A stretch of 32,963 bases of DNA, taken from assembly GCA_020629935.1 (NCBI GenBank), contig JAHDCJ010000059.1, positions 1 to 32,963 of the forward strand, given 5' to 3'. Source of the DNA: Saprospiraceae bacterium (GTDB lineage Bacteria; Bacteroidota; Bacteroidia; Chitinophagales; Saprospiraceae). A program made the position numbers and the translations under genes. Every line of letters begins with the position of its first letter. The first letter of the stretch is position 1. Below the pieces are notes generated by a model, which was given only the letters and a program-made list of their open reading frames with translations, was not told the origin of the DNA and did not search any database. Positions 31,797 through 32,963 of the stretch are shown here, piece after piece.

Positions 31797-32963
31797 TTGA
31801 ATATCACAAGTACATTGAAAAGAAATCAAACAGGTAGCAGCCTTAATAAAGGTTGGATTTTTCTTACCATCGTAATGTTGTTAACAACCGACCTATTAGT
31901 GGTCAATCTTTTCGGCTATCCAGTAGTTCTAACTTTTACATTACTTCCGATTTGGTTATTTAAATCTTTTGTGATCAAAGGGACCGTTCGAGTTAAAATT
32001 GTTCTGTTTTTTCTAGCTCTGGTTGCCATTCCATTAATTAATATTGGAGATGTTACCAGATGGGTAGAATTTATTAAAGCATATGCGTTACTAATAATGA
32101 ATGCTACAATCTTGTTGTTTTTTTGCTACAGTCGTTCGCATAAAGTAAATCAACAGAGTGTCTTCAAAGCTGTAAAATTGACTCAGGCTATACTTTTAAT
32201 TTATTCCCTAATGCAAGTTTTTGAATTAAAATTTATAGGAACCAAATTCTTATGGGGTATTTGGGGAAATTTTTCGGCTACTCATATAATTCCCACGTGG
32301 GGTATGAGGGCAAAGGCTTTTTATCACGAACCTAGCCATTTAGCCCTAATCTCTATTTTTATATTTTGGATGCGATTCATTTGCGAACAAAAATTAAAGC
32401 TCGTTAATTTATTTAGTACAACCATTTTACTACTATTGACCATGTCAGGAGCTGGACTATTATTGTTTCCAGTTATAGTTCTTTATATCGTAGTAACCAG
32501 ATATAAGTGGTTTATTATATTCCCAACTCTTGCAATTATGTCTTTACCAATAGCATTTGTTATTCAAAGTAATGCACAAATCCTTTCTAAAGAACTAAAA
32601 ATTGATCAAGTACAAAACACAGAGGCAATTTCCTCCGGTTACATGAGATGGGTTTTGCCTATTAAAATTTTAAAAAGTCATTTAAACGAAGGTCGCTATT
32701 TTGGATATGGTTTAGGGCAATTAGAAAGGGAATATTTTCTTAAAGTAGATAAGCTCTTTCGTCAAATTGATGTGAAAGAAAATGCGATCGCCAACGGATT
32801 ACTTTCCGCCCAAATCCAATTAGGTATTTTCTTTACCATATTCATAATTTATGCCTTTTTTTATAAATACCCACGAATGGATAAAAATTGGAGGTCCTTT
32901 ATTTTCATAAATTTTGTTTGTTTGACAGCAGGGTCTTATTTCATGGTAGAAATGTATTTTATA
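31797..32963 (+). CDS. wzy: Wzy-like O-antigen/capsule polymerase (3' end outside window)
   Basis: The frame starting at TTG 31797, immediately after the preceding TAG, stays open for 389 codons to the right edge. A TTG at 31815 and an ATG at 31875 are other possible starts, but the ATG lies within the first membrane helix. The product is strongly hydrophobic with about ten predicted helices (WIFLTIVMLLTTDLLVV, VLFFLALVAIPLI, ALLIMNATILLFFCY and others). A larger loop contains RAKAFYHEPSHLAL, the FxEPSH-type motif common in Wzy/O-antigen ligase family members, and a later periplasmic segment with GYGLGQLE. It is predicted to polymerise flipped repeat units in the periplasm, in concert with the flippase at 21512 and the chain-length protein at 7501. 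Confidence 0.85.
   Translation, partial: MNITSTLKRNQTGSSLNKGWIFLTIVMLLTTDLLVVNLFGYPVVLTFTLLPIWLFKSFVIKGTVRVKIVLFFLALVAIPLINIGDVTRWVEFIKAYALLIMNATILLFFCYSRSHKVNQQSVFKAVKLTQAILLIYSLMQVFELKFIGTKFLWGIWGNFSATHIIPTWGMRAKAFYHEPSHLALISIFIFWMRFICEQKLKLVNLFSTTILLLLTMSGAGLLLFPVIVLYIVVTRYKWFIIFPTLAIMSLPIAFVIQSNAQILSKELKIDQVQNTEAISSGYMRWVLPIKILKSHLNEGRYFGYGLGQLEREYFLKVDKLFRQIDVKENAIANGLLSAQIQLGIFFTIFIIYAFFYKYPRMDKNWRSFIFINFVCLTAGSYFMVEMYFI

Overview
The window is one unbroken run of plus-strand genes from a Bacteroidota bacterium, most likely a marine member of the Flavobacteriia. This rests on the low GC content (about one third by eye), A-rich start contexts with almost no Shine-Dalgarno sequences, a UpxY-type NusG paralogue, and a multi-SLBB export protein of the kind found in that phylum. 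The class-level placement is inference. I see no rRNA, tRNA, CRISPR array or insertion sequence. No stretch longer than about 100 bases lacks a gene, and no minus-strand gene is credible.

The locus is a Wzx/Wzy-type capsule or exopolysaccharide cluster, cut at both ends. Bases 1-3678 hold the 3' part of a large SLBB-domain outer-membrane export protein, a small winged-helix/nucleotidyltransferase-like regulator, and the UpxY antiterminator. A 78-base leader (3679-3756) follows, with a perfect hairpin and a GC-rich motif resembling the RfaH ops/JUMPstart element. The biosynthetic genes begin after it.

Bases 3757-19145 mainly make precursors. They include an rmlB; a wbpE/wbpD/wbpB-like trio for a 2,3-diamino-uronic acid; a Wzz-like chain-length protein; UDP-glucose dehydrogenase; cysC-cysD-cysN for PAPS; a wbpP/tviC-like epimerase and a wbpA/tviB-like dehydrogenase; then a second rmlB, rmlA, wecE and a FemAB/GNAT-like acyltransferase for dTDP-Fuc4N(Ac). 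rmlC and rmlD are absent, so L-rhamnose is not predicted from this window.

Bases 19159-32963 hold assembly and decoration: four sulfotransferases of different subtypes, two left-handed beta-helix O-acetyltransferases, an FkbM-type methyltransferase, four glycosyltransferases, a Wzx-like flippase, a right-handed beta-helix lipoprotein, and the start of a Wzy-like polymerase that runs off the window. The initiating phosphoglycosyltransferase and a PAP phosphatase are not in view.

The main biological point is that sulfate activation without the reductive steps (no cysH or cysIJ) sits in one operon with four sulfotransferases. This strongly suggests a dedicated pathway for a sulfated, uronic-acid-rich and amino-sugar-rich surface polysaccharide. 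Functional calls rest on motifs and context read by eye; no database search was run.
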